Under the pieces are notes generated by a model. That model made no database searches. It saw only the letters and a list, made by a program, of their open reading frames with translations, and was not told the origin of the DNA. A program made the position numbers and the translations under genes. 64,000 nucleotides of DNA from Pestalotiopsis fici W106-1. Its lineage: Eukaryota > Ascomycota > Sordariomycetes > Amphisphaeriales > Sporocadaceae. The stretch covers positions 682,001-746,000 of the forward strand of contig NW_006917102.1 of assembly GCF_000516985.1 (NCBI RefSeq), read 5' to 3'. Positions within the stretch are counted from its first letter, which is position 1; each line of letters opens with the position of its first letter. This document shows positions 32,964-44,600 of this stretch, piece by piece.

Positions 32964-35352
32964 ATGGCAACACAGTTAGCTAGCCTGGGCCGGGCTAGGG
33001 CCAGAGCTGTAGAAGCAGCTCCAGCTCTGCTTCGTTCAAACGCTGTTGTTGCAAATGGGCATTTTTATAATGCATCTCGGTGTCGGTGGCGCGGCACTCT
33101 ATCCACAGGTATGGGCTTTCTCTTCACCATTTTCCTTTTCCCATCGTCTACGCGTTTACCCAATCCAATATTTTTTTTTTCTCTCTCCCCGGCTTATCTT
33201 TGCGCGCGGGCTCGGGTTCGGCGACATCTGAAGTCTGACTGTACACTATTCCGTACACGATGAGCTCCACTATCGACTTAGCTCAGAGCCCCGATATCAT
33301 AATTCCCCGATCTCGGCCGCCCGCGAAACAACCTCAAGCTTCGTTGCAACGCCGTCACTGCCAAATTCAGCCTACGAACATGATACAAGTGGATCAGAAG
33401 ACACCCAGCCCTTTCGGGTCATACCCTTTGACGAATCCACCCATGGCAGTGTGAATGGGGACCCTGGCACCGATTTTCTGATCGTCACTCAACTAGCAAC
33501 ATGCGGTGTTTCCCAATGATCATGCGAACCAAATTCCTTGGATTTTTTTTCTATTTGTTCCCAGTGGTGGTCCATCGTGTCTAGTCGCTGGACTTCTTGT
33601 GTCTTTCGCTCTCATTTTGTTTCCACAAAAAAGAATCCCCATTCCTAGCCTGTCCTCACCGTTGTTCGCTTGGGTTATCATCAAGGCAGTCACTAGTATC
33701 GTTTGTTAACCTTGCCCTGGCTTGATAGCAGGTACCCCGCCGGCGCCACTATTACTACTATCTTCGTCGTCAACTACCCCTCCATCGCGACAAAAGTTCT
33801 TGTTAGATTGCCACACACGAAGTTTTCACAGCAGCGTCGCAACCATGGGCCGTCTCAACATCAAGAACATCAACCCGCACGTTGTCGAGGCCAAGTACGC
33901 CGTCCGCGGTGAACTGGCCGTCAAGTCGGAGGAGTACCGTGCCAAGATCCGCAAGGGCGACGCCAAGGACCTGCCCTTTGACCAGGTCATCAGCGCCAAC
34001 ATTGGCAACCCCCAGCAGCTCGACCAGAAGCCCATTACCTTTTTCCGCCAGGTCCTCAGTCTGCTCGAGAACCCGCTGCTGCTCGAGCACGAGGATGTAC
34101 TGATCAACAGCCTCGGATACAAGTCCGATGTCATTAGCCGCGCAAAGTGGCTCTTGAGCCAGGTTGGAAGTGTTGGAGCCTACAGCGCCAGTGCTGGTGT
34201 GCCGGCGATCAAGGAGAGCATCGCCAAGTTCCTGGAGAGTATGTGGATTCCCCGTGTCGCAGAGCATTCTTGGAGTTGCATCGGCTGACAGACTATACAG
34301 AGCGCGACGGTTTCGCTGCCGACCCTGCCCACATTTACCTTTCGGCCGGAGCGTCGTCTGGCGTTAACACACTCCTCCACACCATCTGTGCCGGTCCTGA
34401 CACGGGAATTCTCGTTCCCATTCCTCAATACCCCCTGTACACGGCTTCCCTGTCAGTTCTGGACGCCAAGTGCGTTCCCTACTACCTCGATGAGTCGTCG
34501 AACTGGGGTACCTCTCTCGAGGAGATCAAGGAGTCTTACGAAAAGGCCAAGAGCAGCGGCACCGACGTCCGCGCCATTGTCATCATCAACCCCGGAAACC
34601 CGACTGGCGCCTCGCTCTCCGAGGGCGACATTCGCTCCGTGATCGACTTTGCCGTGCAGGAGAACCTCGTCATCATGGCTGACGAGGTCTACCAGACCAA
34701 CGTCTTCCTCGGCGCCTTCCACTCTTTCCGTGAGATTCTGCTCAAGCTGCAGAAGGAGAACTCGGACAAGTACAAGGGCGTCGAGCTCGCATCTCTGCAC
34801 TCCATTTCCAAGGGTATGGTCGGCGAGTGCGGTCACCGTGGCGGCTACTTTGAGCTGATTGGTTTCGACCCCGAGGTCGAGGCCGAGATCTACAAGTTCG
34901 TCTCCATCACCCTGTGCGCCCCCGTCATTGGCCAGTGCCTGGTCGAGCTCATGGTCAACCCGCCCCAAAAGGGCGAGCCGTCCTTTGAGCTCTACGACAA
35001 GGAGTACAGCAAGATCTTCAACGGCCTCAAGGAGCGCGCCTTTGCCCTCTACGAGGCCTTCAAGGACATGGAGGGCGTCGAGTGCGGCGAGCCCCAGGGT
35101 TCCATGTACCTCTTCCCCACCATCCACGTCCCGGCCAAGGCCGCCGAGGCCGCAAAGAAGGAGGGCCGTACCCCCGACGAGTTGTACTGCATGCGCCTGC
35201 TCGAGGCTACCGGCGTCTGTGTCGTTCCGGGCTCCGGATTCGGTCAGAGAGAGGGCAGTCTGCACTTTAGAACCACCTTCCTGGCCCCCGGCACCGAGTG
35301 GATTGGCAGCATCAAGAAGTTCCACAAGGAGTTTATGGACGAGTTCCGATGA
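32964..35352 (+). CDS. Alanine aminotransferase with mitochondrial presequence
   Basis: Three exons: 32964-33108, 33732-34238 and 34301-35352 (1704 nt, 567 residues). PLP enzyme interconverting alanine plus 2-oxoglutarate with pyruvate plus glutamate. Residues 1-86 form an Arg/Ala/Ser-rich leader without acidic residues near the start (MATQLASLGRARARAVEAAP), a probable mitochondrial signal. The catalytic part starts near Met87 (MGRLNIKNINPHV). Landmarks: ISANIGNPQQL, HIYLSAGASSGVNTL, VIINPGNPTGASLS, ADEVYQTNVF, PLP lysine 388 in HSISKGMVGECGHRGGY, and GSGFGQREGSLHFRTTFL. The first intron is 623 nt, roughly ten times the usual size here, and lies exactly between the leader and the catalytic domain. 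Met87 could begin a cytosolic isoform. Confidence 0.93.
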
Positions 35353-35811
35353 ATTGGTGTCTAGAAAGAGCTGGCCTTTTCTTTGTAAGAGGAAAGATGT
35401 TGAGCTTTTAAGTTGCTTCTCCCAGCCCTCCTTTTCGCAATCTAGATGTCTCACGATGAGAACTGGTTTTTATACCAGCCGCACTGCATATAACCCCATC
35501 ATACCATGTTGCGTTTGATTCTAGCATCTCGGATTATGATTTGCGCTGTTGTCTTGAACTTTCGACAGGAAGCATAAAATGGAACGTAGAGGGTAAATCA
35601 AAGAATAAAGAATAAACGAAACAAAATTATCCCATCAAATCAGTCTGGGAATGAGCTTGCATCACTTTCATTGAATTAGTTCATTTGGTTGCGCCTATCT
35701 ATTTGCATGCATGCCTTCCTTCTTCTTTCATATGTATAGCCATGCTCTAATATTCACATGTCCTCTCTGACACTGTGACGGCCCATGCAACCTGATGTTA
35801 CAATAATTGAA
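35353..35811. other. Convergent 3' flanks
   Basis: 460 bases between the stop codons of alanine aminotransferase (plus) and Rpn7 (minus). AT-rich UTR-like sequence with GAATAAAGAATAAA near 35600, compatible with a plus-strand poly(A) signal. Confidence 0.5.
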
Positions 35812-37416
35812 TTATGCACGCTCGCTTCCGCGTAGACGCACAGCCTGACCATACTTCTGGAGTTTGGTAATGAGCTGATCGCCTTGCTTTACAACGTCCT
35901 GGTACTGCTTGTTCTTATCGTCGGGGCGGTTTGTCTCAATAACGCCCTTGCCCGTCACACGGTCAATGGTGCAGGGAATCCGGCCACCAGCGATGAACTT
36001 TGCGAGATCACTAATGGAATATGTTAGTTTCTAGTGTGGCGCTCAGAGGCAACAAATAAAGGTAACTCACCGGTCCAAGAAATCCACTGTTACACCAAAG
36101 TCGTTTGCCATGCTCTCCAGACCGACGACACGGTAGCTTTGCAGCAGTTGCTGGTAAGCGCGGAGGCGCATCTCACGAATAAACCAGCCTCGGTGCTCGT
36201 GCAGGTAGCGGTCCTGCGTCAAGAACTGCTCCTCTACGAGAGCGAGAGCCTGGAAGAAAAGCTTGTAGTGACCGTTGTACAGGCTGTTGACAAGCTGCGC
36301 TAACGACGAGAAATCAACAGCAGCTTCTGTCTCGGTTTGGTCGGCACCGGAGCCGAGGGTAGTCAGGTTCACGACTGTGGTGCCCTTGGGTGCAGCACTG
36401 GCAGACTTGGCGGTTGTACCGGACATGCTAGTATCCTCGTCGGCACCAGGACCGGCAGAGATGGCGCCCGACAGGGCAAGAATCTTGTCCTCACCATCTG
36501 CACCCAGAATAGCCTTGATCTCGGGCGCGTCCACGACCTTGCTCTTGAAGTCTACCCGCTTCAGGGACACCGAACCTGCTAATACGGAGTAGACGACCAA
36601 GTTGGAATATGTGCACAATTCGTAGCTGGTAAAGGTGGAGAGCGAGTCAAGGAGCAAGGGAGCGGCGAGGTTGTAGGAACGGACAGTAAGCAGATGGAGA
36701 CCCTCGTAGGCCTTGAGGCGGTTGCGACGGTCCCAGTCACCTCCACTCTCAACCAGTGCCTTTGCTCTGATAATCTGCTTCTTGACTAATGACTTGTCGC
36801 CAAAAAAGAGGCCGACACGGATGATGGCGAGTACCAGATCGATCTTGGTACCTAGTATACCGGTCTTCTCGAACAGGTCCTCGTATGCGGCTATCGCCTT
36901 GTCCTGCAATGCGCCACCTCATATTAGCAGTAGTTCCAGTATGTGAGCATGTTTGCGTACCTTGTCGCCAACTCTAGCATAAATCTCTGCTCTCTTTCCT
37001 CGTGCAGCCGAGACCTCGGTGTCGCCAGCCTTCTCAACAGCCTCGTCCTCCTCCTTCTGCAGATCCTCGAGCTCCTTGTCATTCTCGGCCTTCAATTTCT
37101 TGTAGACATCCTCATCCCATGGAAGACTAGCGGTCTTGGAAGAACCGGTAGCAACCATGCCAACGGTGCTGGGCTTGCGACCTGTGGACTTCTGCGATGA
37201 CGCAGCTGTTCCCTCGCCGGCGGGGTTCAGGATGCCTTCGGTCGGGTGCGCCAGGTACCGGTAAAGCGGTGCCATCTTGTGCTCGCTGATAGCATCTTGG
37301 AGGGCTTTTGTGGAAGCTTGGATAGCAGGCCGGGCGGCGTAGGGATTCGTGAGCGTAAAGACGTGCTGGCTCAATGGCAACAAGGGCCATTTGGCGTACT
37401 GCGGCTCAGAGCCCAT
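35812..37416 (-). CDS. rpn7: 26S proteasome regulatory subunit Rpn7
   Basis: Three exons, 37416-36961, 36903-36071 and 36010-35812 (1488 nt, 495 residues). A lid subunit of the 19S regulatory particle. N-terminal helical repeats (YAKWPLLPLSQHVF; GKRAEIYARVGDKDKAIAAYEDLFEKTG, split by intron one) are followed by the Rpn7 core (VRVGLFFGDKSLVKKQIIRAK-type) and a C-terminal PCI domain ending with DLAKFIAGGRIPCTIDRVTG, then VIETNRPD and a helical tail. Compared with the yeast protein it carries a Ser/Thr/Ala/Gly-rich low-complexity insert at roughly residues 280-330. Its promoter region is shared head-to-head with the cap methyltransferase gene (717 bases between ATGs). Confidence 0.93.
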
Positions 37417-38133
37417 GGTTGCTGTGGTGGGATATGGACTGTGATGATGTGCTTATGTTGGATGTTTTACTCGAGAACTTGTGCCCCTCGTAAAGTTCAA
37501 ACGATGGTGGGTACTGATCCGTGGTCGGGAGGACAGAGGTCGAGAGTCGCCAATTGAATTGTAGATGTGTTGTAGTAGTAGTGATCAAACTACAGCTCCA
37601 GCCTTCGGTCCGCTACGTACGTGGTGGGTGAGAGGCGGCGAGCTTGGGTAGGTTGAATGCTGTTTGACTGGGTCCTAGACAGGGCGAGTGGCCCGAGCGG
37701 TAAGGCGGCAGGAAGCTCTCGTAATGCAACAAGCTGCGACCAATCACAAAGTGCCCTGCCCGTGGGTGGTTCTGGGGCCTGAACGAGCCTCAAGAGGTAC
37801 GTACTGGGCCTGCCCCCGACCACTCCAGAAAGCAAGCAAACAAGCACTGGGGATTCAGGACGATCCACTGCCCGTTCCCCTAGACCAGGTTCAGGTTTAG
37901 CTAGAAGGAAGAAGGTCACATACTACTACTGTACCCAGTCTAGTACCTGCTTTGCATTTTCCGATTCCCTTTCTACCTCGACAAAGCAAAACCAGTCAAG
38001 AATTTTCTTGCCCTGACAAACAGTTATTCCAATCAACTTTGCTCGCCTGCAGAAGAAGTCTTGAATACCACAAAACTTTCCACTCGTGCAAGTTACACCA
38101 CCCAAAACCAGAATCGCATCCGCAACATTCATC
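37417..38133. promoter_or_regulatory. Bidirectional promoter, rpn7 / cap methyltransferase
   Basis: 717 bases between two divergent housekeeping genes. The middle contains TGGCCCGAGCGGTAAGGC at about 37690-37707, which resembles a tRNA A-box, but no B-box or cloverleaf follows. No proteasome-associated control element (GGTGGCAAA) was spotted. Confidence 0.5.
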
Positions 38134-39600
38134 ATGGCTAGCGACGCAGAAGACAACGTGAGGCCAAAGAAACGTCTCGTGCCTGGCACCAAGCGCAAGC
38201 ACTCTCAATCTCCCGAGCGCAGTGGTGGAAGGAGCGCAAGACGTGAAGAGTCCGAAGACCAAGACGAGTTGCCGCAGCCCTACGATGCAAAGAAACTCGA
38301 ACCCGCCAAGAAGCGCCAACGATCGACGTCCCCTTCAGCTGGAGCCCGCAAGCAGAAGAGACCTGGTCGAGTAGCACGTCTCTCCTCGCGCGAACGAGAC
38401 GAAGCAAGAAGACGCCAGGAAGAGCGCGAAAAGGCTGCTGCCATTGCCGCAGAGCAGGCCGCGAGGGGCGCTATTAATGATGTCGTGCGACAGCACTACA
38501 ACGCGGTGCCCGAGAGAGGTCGAGACTGGCGCAAGACAGACAGCAACATCAAGGGCCTACGAGTGTTCAACAATTGGGTCAAGAGCACCATCATTCAAAA
38601 GTTCTCGCCCGATGAGGATCACACACCAGGTGCCCATGAGCAGGGCAGAGATTTAGCCGGCGTCGGAGGCAAAGAATTGCTGGTCCTCGACATAGGCTGC
38701 GGAAAAGGTGGTGACTTGGGAAAGTGGCAGCAGGCACCCCAACCCGTACAACTCTATGTTGGTCTGGACCCCGCCGAAATCTCGATCCAACAGGCTGAGG
38801 ATCGCTACCATCAAATGTCACAACGAGGCGGACGAGGCGGCAGGGGTGGCAGGGGCGGCCATAGGGGTGGCCGCAACCAACGCTTGTTTGAAGCCTATTT
38901 CTACCCCAAAGATTGCTACGGCACTTCAATCGGTGACATCAACATTATCCAGGATGTCGGTTTCGAGTCCTCCAATCCTGCTCGCGGTTTTGACATTGTC
39001 AGCATGATGTTTTGCATGCATTACGCCTTTGAGTCGGAGCAGAAGGCTCGTCAGATGCTCAAGAATGTTTCGGGGGCACTCAGAAAGGGCGGTCGGCTGC
39101 TTGGATGTATACCCAACTCTGATATCATTGGTGAAAATGTCACCAAATTCAACGAACGCATGAGCGCCAAGAAAGCTGAAGAAGCCGACGGTGAAGCACC
39201 CCCATCTGATGACCATGAGGAGGGAGAAGCTGAGCAAACGGCGGAATGGGGCAACAGCCTGTACAGAGTGAGATTCCCCGGCAAGACTCCAGAAGACGGC
39301 ATCTTCCGACCTCCTTTTGGCTGGAAGTACAACTTCTTCTTGGATGAAGCAGTCGAAGAGGTGCCCGAGTACGTTGTGCCATGGGAGGCGTTCAGAGCTC
39401 TTGCAGAAGACTACAACCTTGAATTGCAATGGCATGAATCCTTCAAGGACATTTGGGAGAAGGAGAAAGACGACCGAATACTGGGGCCGCTCAGCGAAAG
39501 AATGGGCGTTCGCGAGCGGGGTGGTGGTCCGATGCTCGTCACACCCGCGGAGCTGGAGGTTGCAAATTTCTACGTTGCATTCTGTTTTTACAAAGTCTAA
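38134..39600 (+). CDS. abd1: mRNA cap (guanine-N7) methyltransferase
   Basis: An intron-free 488-residue nuclear enzyme that methylates the guanosine cap using S-adenosylmethionine. A basic, Ser/Arg/Lys-rich N-terminus (1-115) with likely nuclear localisation (KKRQRSTSP, RKQKRPGR) precedes the methyltransferase domain. Landmarks: FNNWVKSTIIQKF, SAM motif I LDIGCGKGGDLGKW from 185, VGLDPAEISIQQA, FDIVSMMFCMHYAFES, GALRKGGRLLGCIPNSD, and the C-terminal NFYVAFCFYKV. Residues 231-247 form an RGG-box (RGGRGGRGGRGGHRGG) inserted inside the domain between motif I and the next core strand. The start is the first ATG; the frame upstream has only non-ATG codons. Confidence 0.94.
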   Translation: MASDAEDNVRPKKRLVPGTKRKHSQSPERSGGRSARREESEDQDELPQPYDAKKLEPAKKRQRSTSPSAGARKQKRPGRVARLSSRERDEARRRQEEREKAAAIAAEQAARGAINDVVRQHYNAVPERGRDWRKTDSNIKGLRVFNNWVKSTIIQKFSPDEDHTPGAHEQGRDLAGVGGKELLVLDIGCGKGGDLGKWQQAPQPVQLYVGLDPAEISIQQAEDRYHQMSQRGGRGGRGGRGGHRGGRNQRLFEAYFYPKDCYGTSIGDINIIQDVGFESSNPARGFDIVSMMFCMHYAFESEQKARQMLKNVSGALRKGGRLLGCIPNSDIIGENVTKFNERMSAKKAEEADGEAPPSDDHEEGEAEQTAEWGNSLYRVRFPGKTPEDGIFRPPFGWKYNFFLDEAVEEVPEYVVPWEAFRALAEDYNLELQWHESFKDIWEKEKDDRILGPLSERMGVRERGGGPMLVTPAELEVANFYVAFCFYKV

Positions 39601-40339
39601 AAGAGCCGGAACAAGACTGATTCTGCTCGATACCGGGATCGGTTGGGCAATATTGTACATTATTGTTCTCAAGCTAGGACCTCATGCCATCACAAACTGC
39701 TCAAGTGTCCTAAAATCGCAACGGGTTAAAATCCAAAGAGCGTGCTCCGTGATTCAGAACTTCCAAGTGATGAAGCTTGCCAGCAATCAACCCTCGGATG
39801 GCTAACCGACCTTTACTTCCGCTTCTTTGGACTTTATTCTCAAGAAACCGGCCAGACATCCGATTGCCAAGGCCAGCGGTGTCATTGATTGACGCATCAC
39901 GATGGAGATCAAAGGTGAGCACTGGCGCGGAGAGTGGTCCTAAGTCGGACCCGGATTCCCCACATCACGATGTCAGTATACCAAGCAAATCGTTCTGATG
40001 TGAGTATAGAATGACACTTGAGAGGGGAGTGGGATTGAAAACCTACTCCATCCCATCCACATAACAAGGTCATAGGCACAGACATTTTTTTTTTCCTCTG
40101 GGGAAACCTGCCCGATTTCAGGTCGAGTGGATTTGATATCATGCGAGTCACGCCCTATATGTCAAGTGACTAATTAAAACTGCTTCTTTATAGCGAGGTC
40201 AATGGCGTGAGCCGATCTCGCTTGTCTACCAACCAGAAGAAAGAAAAATCGAGTATATATGATATTCCCGAGGTATGTACAGACGCGAGTCACTTGCGAG
40301 GTATCTGCGCATTAAATTTAATCGAGTGTGCTTAACAAT
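39601..40339. other. Intergenic, cap methyltransferase to MFS gene
   Basis: 3' flank of abd1 followed by the promoter of the transporter gene. No coding sequence is seen. Confidence 0.5.
40254..40260 (+). promoter_or_regulatory. Candidate TATA box of the MFS gene
   Basis: TATATAT lies 80 bases before the ATG of the transporter gene, the usual TATA-to-ATG range for short-leader fungal genes. Read by eye only. Confidence 0.35.
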
Positions 40340-41697
40340 ATGTCTGTCGAATTACAGGATCTCTCTGATGGGCAGACCTTGGCCCAGCGTGATGATGAGA
40401 GCCATGAGGAGCAACATTTACCACCCGTAGATGGAGGACCAGGGGCATGGAAGTACTTGTTTGCGAGCTTTGTCATTGAAGCTGTTCTCTGGGGTATGAT
40501 TCTACCTTATAATAAATATTGTTTGTATTTTGAGACCCTCGCCGCTAACGGGGAAAAAAAAAAATAGGATTTACACTCACTTTTGGTGTTTTCCAGGAGT
40601 ACTATTCAAAGCAGCCCGAATTCGAGGGGAGCAGCAACATCTCCGTGATTGGTGCCATCTCCACCAGTATGTATTTTCTAGGAGCTCCCATTGCAAGCCC
40701 GCTAGTACGGAGATATCAGCACTGGCAGAGACACATGGTCGTGGTCGGCTCGGCGCTGTGTGTGCTCGCTCTGCTGGCAGCCTCGTTTGCCACCTCGGTA
40801 CCGGGTCTCATCGCCACCCAAGGGTTTCTGTATGGGCTCGGCTTCGCCATCCTGGGCTTCCCCGTCCTGCGCATGCTCGACGAGTGGTTCGTACGCCGCC
40901 GTGGACTGGCGTATGGGCTGCTATACGCTGGTGGCGGTCTGGCCGGTGCTGGACTGCCGTTTCTGCTCCAGACCCTGCTTGCAAAGTACGGTTACCAGAC
41001 CACTCTGCGGGCTGCGGCCGTTGCCCAGTTTGTCCTGGTTGCCCCGATATTGCCCATGGTCAAGGCTCGCCTGCCAACATCGAATAATGGTGCCCTGCGA
41101 GCCGTCGACTGGTCTTTCCTGAAGAACCCGCTCTTTTGGTGCTTTGCCCTGTCCAACCTGTCCCAGGGTCTGGGCTTTTATATCCCGTCGCTATTCCTAC
41201 CAACCTTTGCTTCGGATCTAGGACTGGCTGGTACCATGGGCGCCCTGATATTGGCCGCCAACAACCTCGCGAGCGTCATGGGCCAGCTCAGCTTTGGCTA
41301 CCTGTGCGACCGCGTCGGCAACGTGCTAGTCCTCGTGTTTGCCTCGTCCTTTGTCTCGTCGGCCGCCGCCTTTTGCCTGTGGGGGTTTGCCCGGTCGCTG
41401 GGCGCCGTGCTCGCCTTTGCCCTCGTCTACGGCTGGTTCGCGGGCGCCTTTGTCGTCTTTTGGCAAAAGTTTGGCTCCACGCTGTCCCATGATCCGCAGC
41501 CCATCCTCTCGCTCATGGCTTTTGGCAAGGGCGTTGGCAACATCCTAGCCGCTCCCATTGCCGCCGAGCTCGTGACGCGCCCCGTCAGCTCGGGCTATGG
41601 CCTGGGAAAGTTTCAGGCTTTGATATTGTTCCTCGGCGCTTCCATGTTTTGTTCTTCTCTAGGCATTCTTGGGTCGCCCCTTAGGAAGCGCAGATGA
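40340..41697 (+). CDS. MFS transporter, monocarboxylate permease type
   Basis: Two exons, 40340-40493 and 40568-41697 (1284 nt, 427 residues); the acceptor AATAG follows an A-run. An acidic N-terminus of about 35 residues precedes about 12 hydrophobic segments. The start of helix 1 (GGPGAWKYLFASFVIEAVLW) and TFGVFQEYY are the hallmark of the fungal MCT-like group (Mch family; yeast Mch5 moves riboflavin). RRRGLAYGLLYAGGGLAG is the usual loop 4/helix 5 region, and FGYLCDRVGN is the repeat of the MFS loop motif. Substrate unknown; monocarboxylates, riboflavin or a secondary metabolite are possible. It stands alone, with no biosynthetic cluster beside it. Confidence 0.9.
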
Positions 41698-44600
41698 GAA
41701 CTGGAGGTGCTTGAAGACAGCCAGGTCCCTTCGAATACGACATGGGGATTTCGTCGCGCAACGAATAAGAACAATGATAGAACCCTGGGTTCAGATATTG
41801 AGTCTCACAAAAGTTTACATGATGTGATCCCAGCGTTGGTAGGAGTGGTATTTGATGTCGAGGTGTCGTCAAATTTCTTGGAATCTTGGAATTATTTCAT
41901 ATAGACACAGGCCCTGTTTGCAGCGAATAATCAAGTTACGACATGCAAAGGATCAATGCTTCAAAATTGTTGGAAAGCTTGACGCGGCCGATCTGGATAC
42001 AAGTGCACGGTTGAATGAGAATAACATCTGCTGTATGATCATAGTCATTTCTAGCCAAAGAAGTCAAAACTTGGGTTATGCGTTGCAACTCTTGACGCGA
42101 CCTACAGGTCCTCTACTAGGACTGTATAATTCTGAGATTGACAAGAGACACGAAATGGATGACCGTTCAGCAGAAGATTCGGCATGCCGCCACTGTCAAA
42201 CACGGCCCCAAGTCTATAAGTGACCATAAATTATTAGAAGAGAGCCATATATGTGAACCAAAAGACACATCGCCCGTGGCTAGCATATGTGAGCTATCGA
42301 TAAAGGTCAAGTACTCTGTAGCAAGGATTCCTACATGATCCTCGAAGGGGGCGACGGGAGCCACGATCTGTGCGTCTGAGGTGATACAAGACTTTGCAGC
42401 AAGCCGAGTATTTTCTTTTTACACAATACCCCCGAACCTGGTATTACATGCTGCCCAACAGGAGCCATAATGCATACAGCCGCAAAGGTCGCAGCTGATC
42501 CCTCGCTAGTAAATCACAAAGGACAGATCTAGTGCTTGCACATGTTGAATGCACGTATGCCCAAGATGGTACTTTCGCACCAAGCATGTGCCATGAACGC
42601 TGCGGCCACGGCACCGAGGTCGAGATCCGCCACATTGCTGTGAACCTATCAGGTGTCATTAACCAGCAAAGGGCTTATATATGTCGTGTGGAACAACATT
42701 GTCGATATGCATGTTTTGCAACACATCCGACGAAGCTGTCATCCAATCGCAGAGAGGCTAGACGAGCACATCTCAGCATGAAGGTCCCCAAACGAGGCTA
42801 CTTTTTCTCAAAGATGGTCTCTCGTCGAAAGAATTTCACCAGAAATCGCTGAGCCACAATGATCGGCAACATTATCTGACGCATATCAACCTGCAGGCTC
42901 CCGACAACCGGGAATGCCCATCTTTGAACCTGCATGATGTGCAACCACAAAACCCCACACACAGCCTTTGTATTCCCCGATGCTGGTCTCATATGGGGGG
43001 AAAAAAAGCCCAAAACCATTGTCATGCTGTGTGTCCAATGCCCACTGAATATGGTTCCGAGGCCAAAGTCGATTGACAAATGACTGGATGTAGGTCTCCT
43101 TCCAAGGGGGAGATTACTTTGATTGGCGTGTATAGGAGAGCATAGCAGCAGAAAATGACGAGACGGGTCAGCTTGCTTGAACTGAGCAAAGAGACATGTA
43201 CAATACCATGAACAACAAAGGCCCTACTGTATCATACACCACTGAGCTGCCGAACGGGACTCTCAGCAGAGCAGTAGAATAACCATCGCATGAGCCTAAT
43301 TCGACGACATTGGTGACACGGCAAAGGCGACACGAGGTGCTTGACACGACATGCCCGTTTGGTCCACTCAGAAATTTCTCCGCCCGCCCTTGGTCTTGTG
43401 TCACGGAAGGAAAGTTAGGTCGGGGCGTTGATGGTTCGTCCAGCTGTCGAAGCTCGGTCGCGTTTCCATTCTTACATTCTTTTGTTGGGCCGGAATTGGA
43501 ATATTTGGCAAGGAAATATTGAAACTCGCTCTCTGAGTACTACAGAAAACTGCTCAATTGTCCGCACCACGATTTACTTGATTTGGAACTACCGGGTAAA
43601 GGTAAAGGGGGGGCCCTTTCACGGCAGAGACTATGCAAACTATTCAATAGTCCGGGACAACTATCGAACAACGACACCGACTGTCCTTGCAATGGTCAAC
43701 CACGAGGATTATACATTTCCGAACCCAACATGGGAGAACACAAAAGCAGTCGACTTTGCGAATAGATCGAGATCATGTACACATGGGACCTATATCGTCG
43801 CACAGGCTTAGTCTCTAGTTATTGCTTTCTTTTACACCCCCCTTTCCTCCTTGCCGCCCTTCTTTGGACAAGAGGTCTGCGGCGGGTCCTGCACCTCTCA
43901 GGTCATACAGAACCCCGGAGCTGATTTACCAAAAAAGGGAGAATACCCCGGTGGGCTGTTGACCGTGCCGTTGAAACAAGACCGTACTACCGGGTGCATC
44001 CATGCCTTGAGAGCGGGGGGAAAACATCTCAGCAGCTGCGTTCACATTTGATAGCTCAGCCAGTGAAGAGAAATTATTGCACTACAGTGATGAAGGGTGT
44101 GAGGGGGAAGAGTACTTGATTTTCAGTTATTCTTAACGAACATGGGACTTTTAGGCTGCTGCGTAACAGCATTGCTGGCATATTGATGCAGTATATATTG
44201 CATTCACAACTCGCACTACTTACCGCAGTATTCTTTGCTCATCTTAATTGAGTCGAGTCGAATAATTAAAGATAAACATTGGGATAAGTCGTCCATCTTG
44301 TTTGTACAGTGACCCAGTACTGGTACATGGTAATGATCCATGATTAGACTCAGTTGATCCTCATAAATCCATCAATCATTTTTTCCGTCTGTCTTCTCAT
44401 TATCTCTTGATTGGCCATCTTGAGAGAAAATATATCGCGCAATGAAATTAAATTGACTGATAATCATGATCCAAAGTTCGACCTGCCGCACCGGGTCGAA
44501 ATGCCTCTCTAATTAGTCCTTGTCTCACAATGGCACCATTATATCGGCAGGCCAAATGGACAGGTCTTGCTGCGCGTCTTTTTACCGAGACACATAGTTC

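Noticed and set aside
34453..35454. 333-codon open frame antisense to alanine aminotransferase
   Set aside because: Explained by codon bias of the true gene; it has Leu/Val/Gly-rich shadow composition.
37684..37760. tRNA-like A-box (TGGCCCGAGCGGTAAGGC) between rpn7 and abd1
   Set aside because: No B-box (GGTTCRANNCC) at the right distance and no cloverleaf or acceptor stem could be drawn.
43428..43811. 127-codon plus-strand open frame with readable parts (FHGRDYANYSIVRDNY)
   Set aside because: No family, no signal peptide, and lone in non-coding DNA; a chance frame is more likely.
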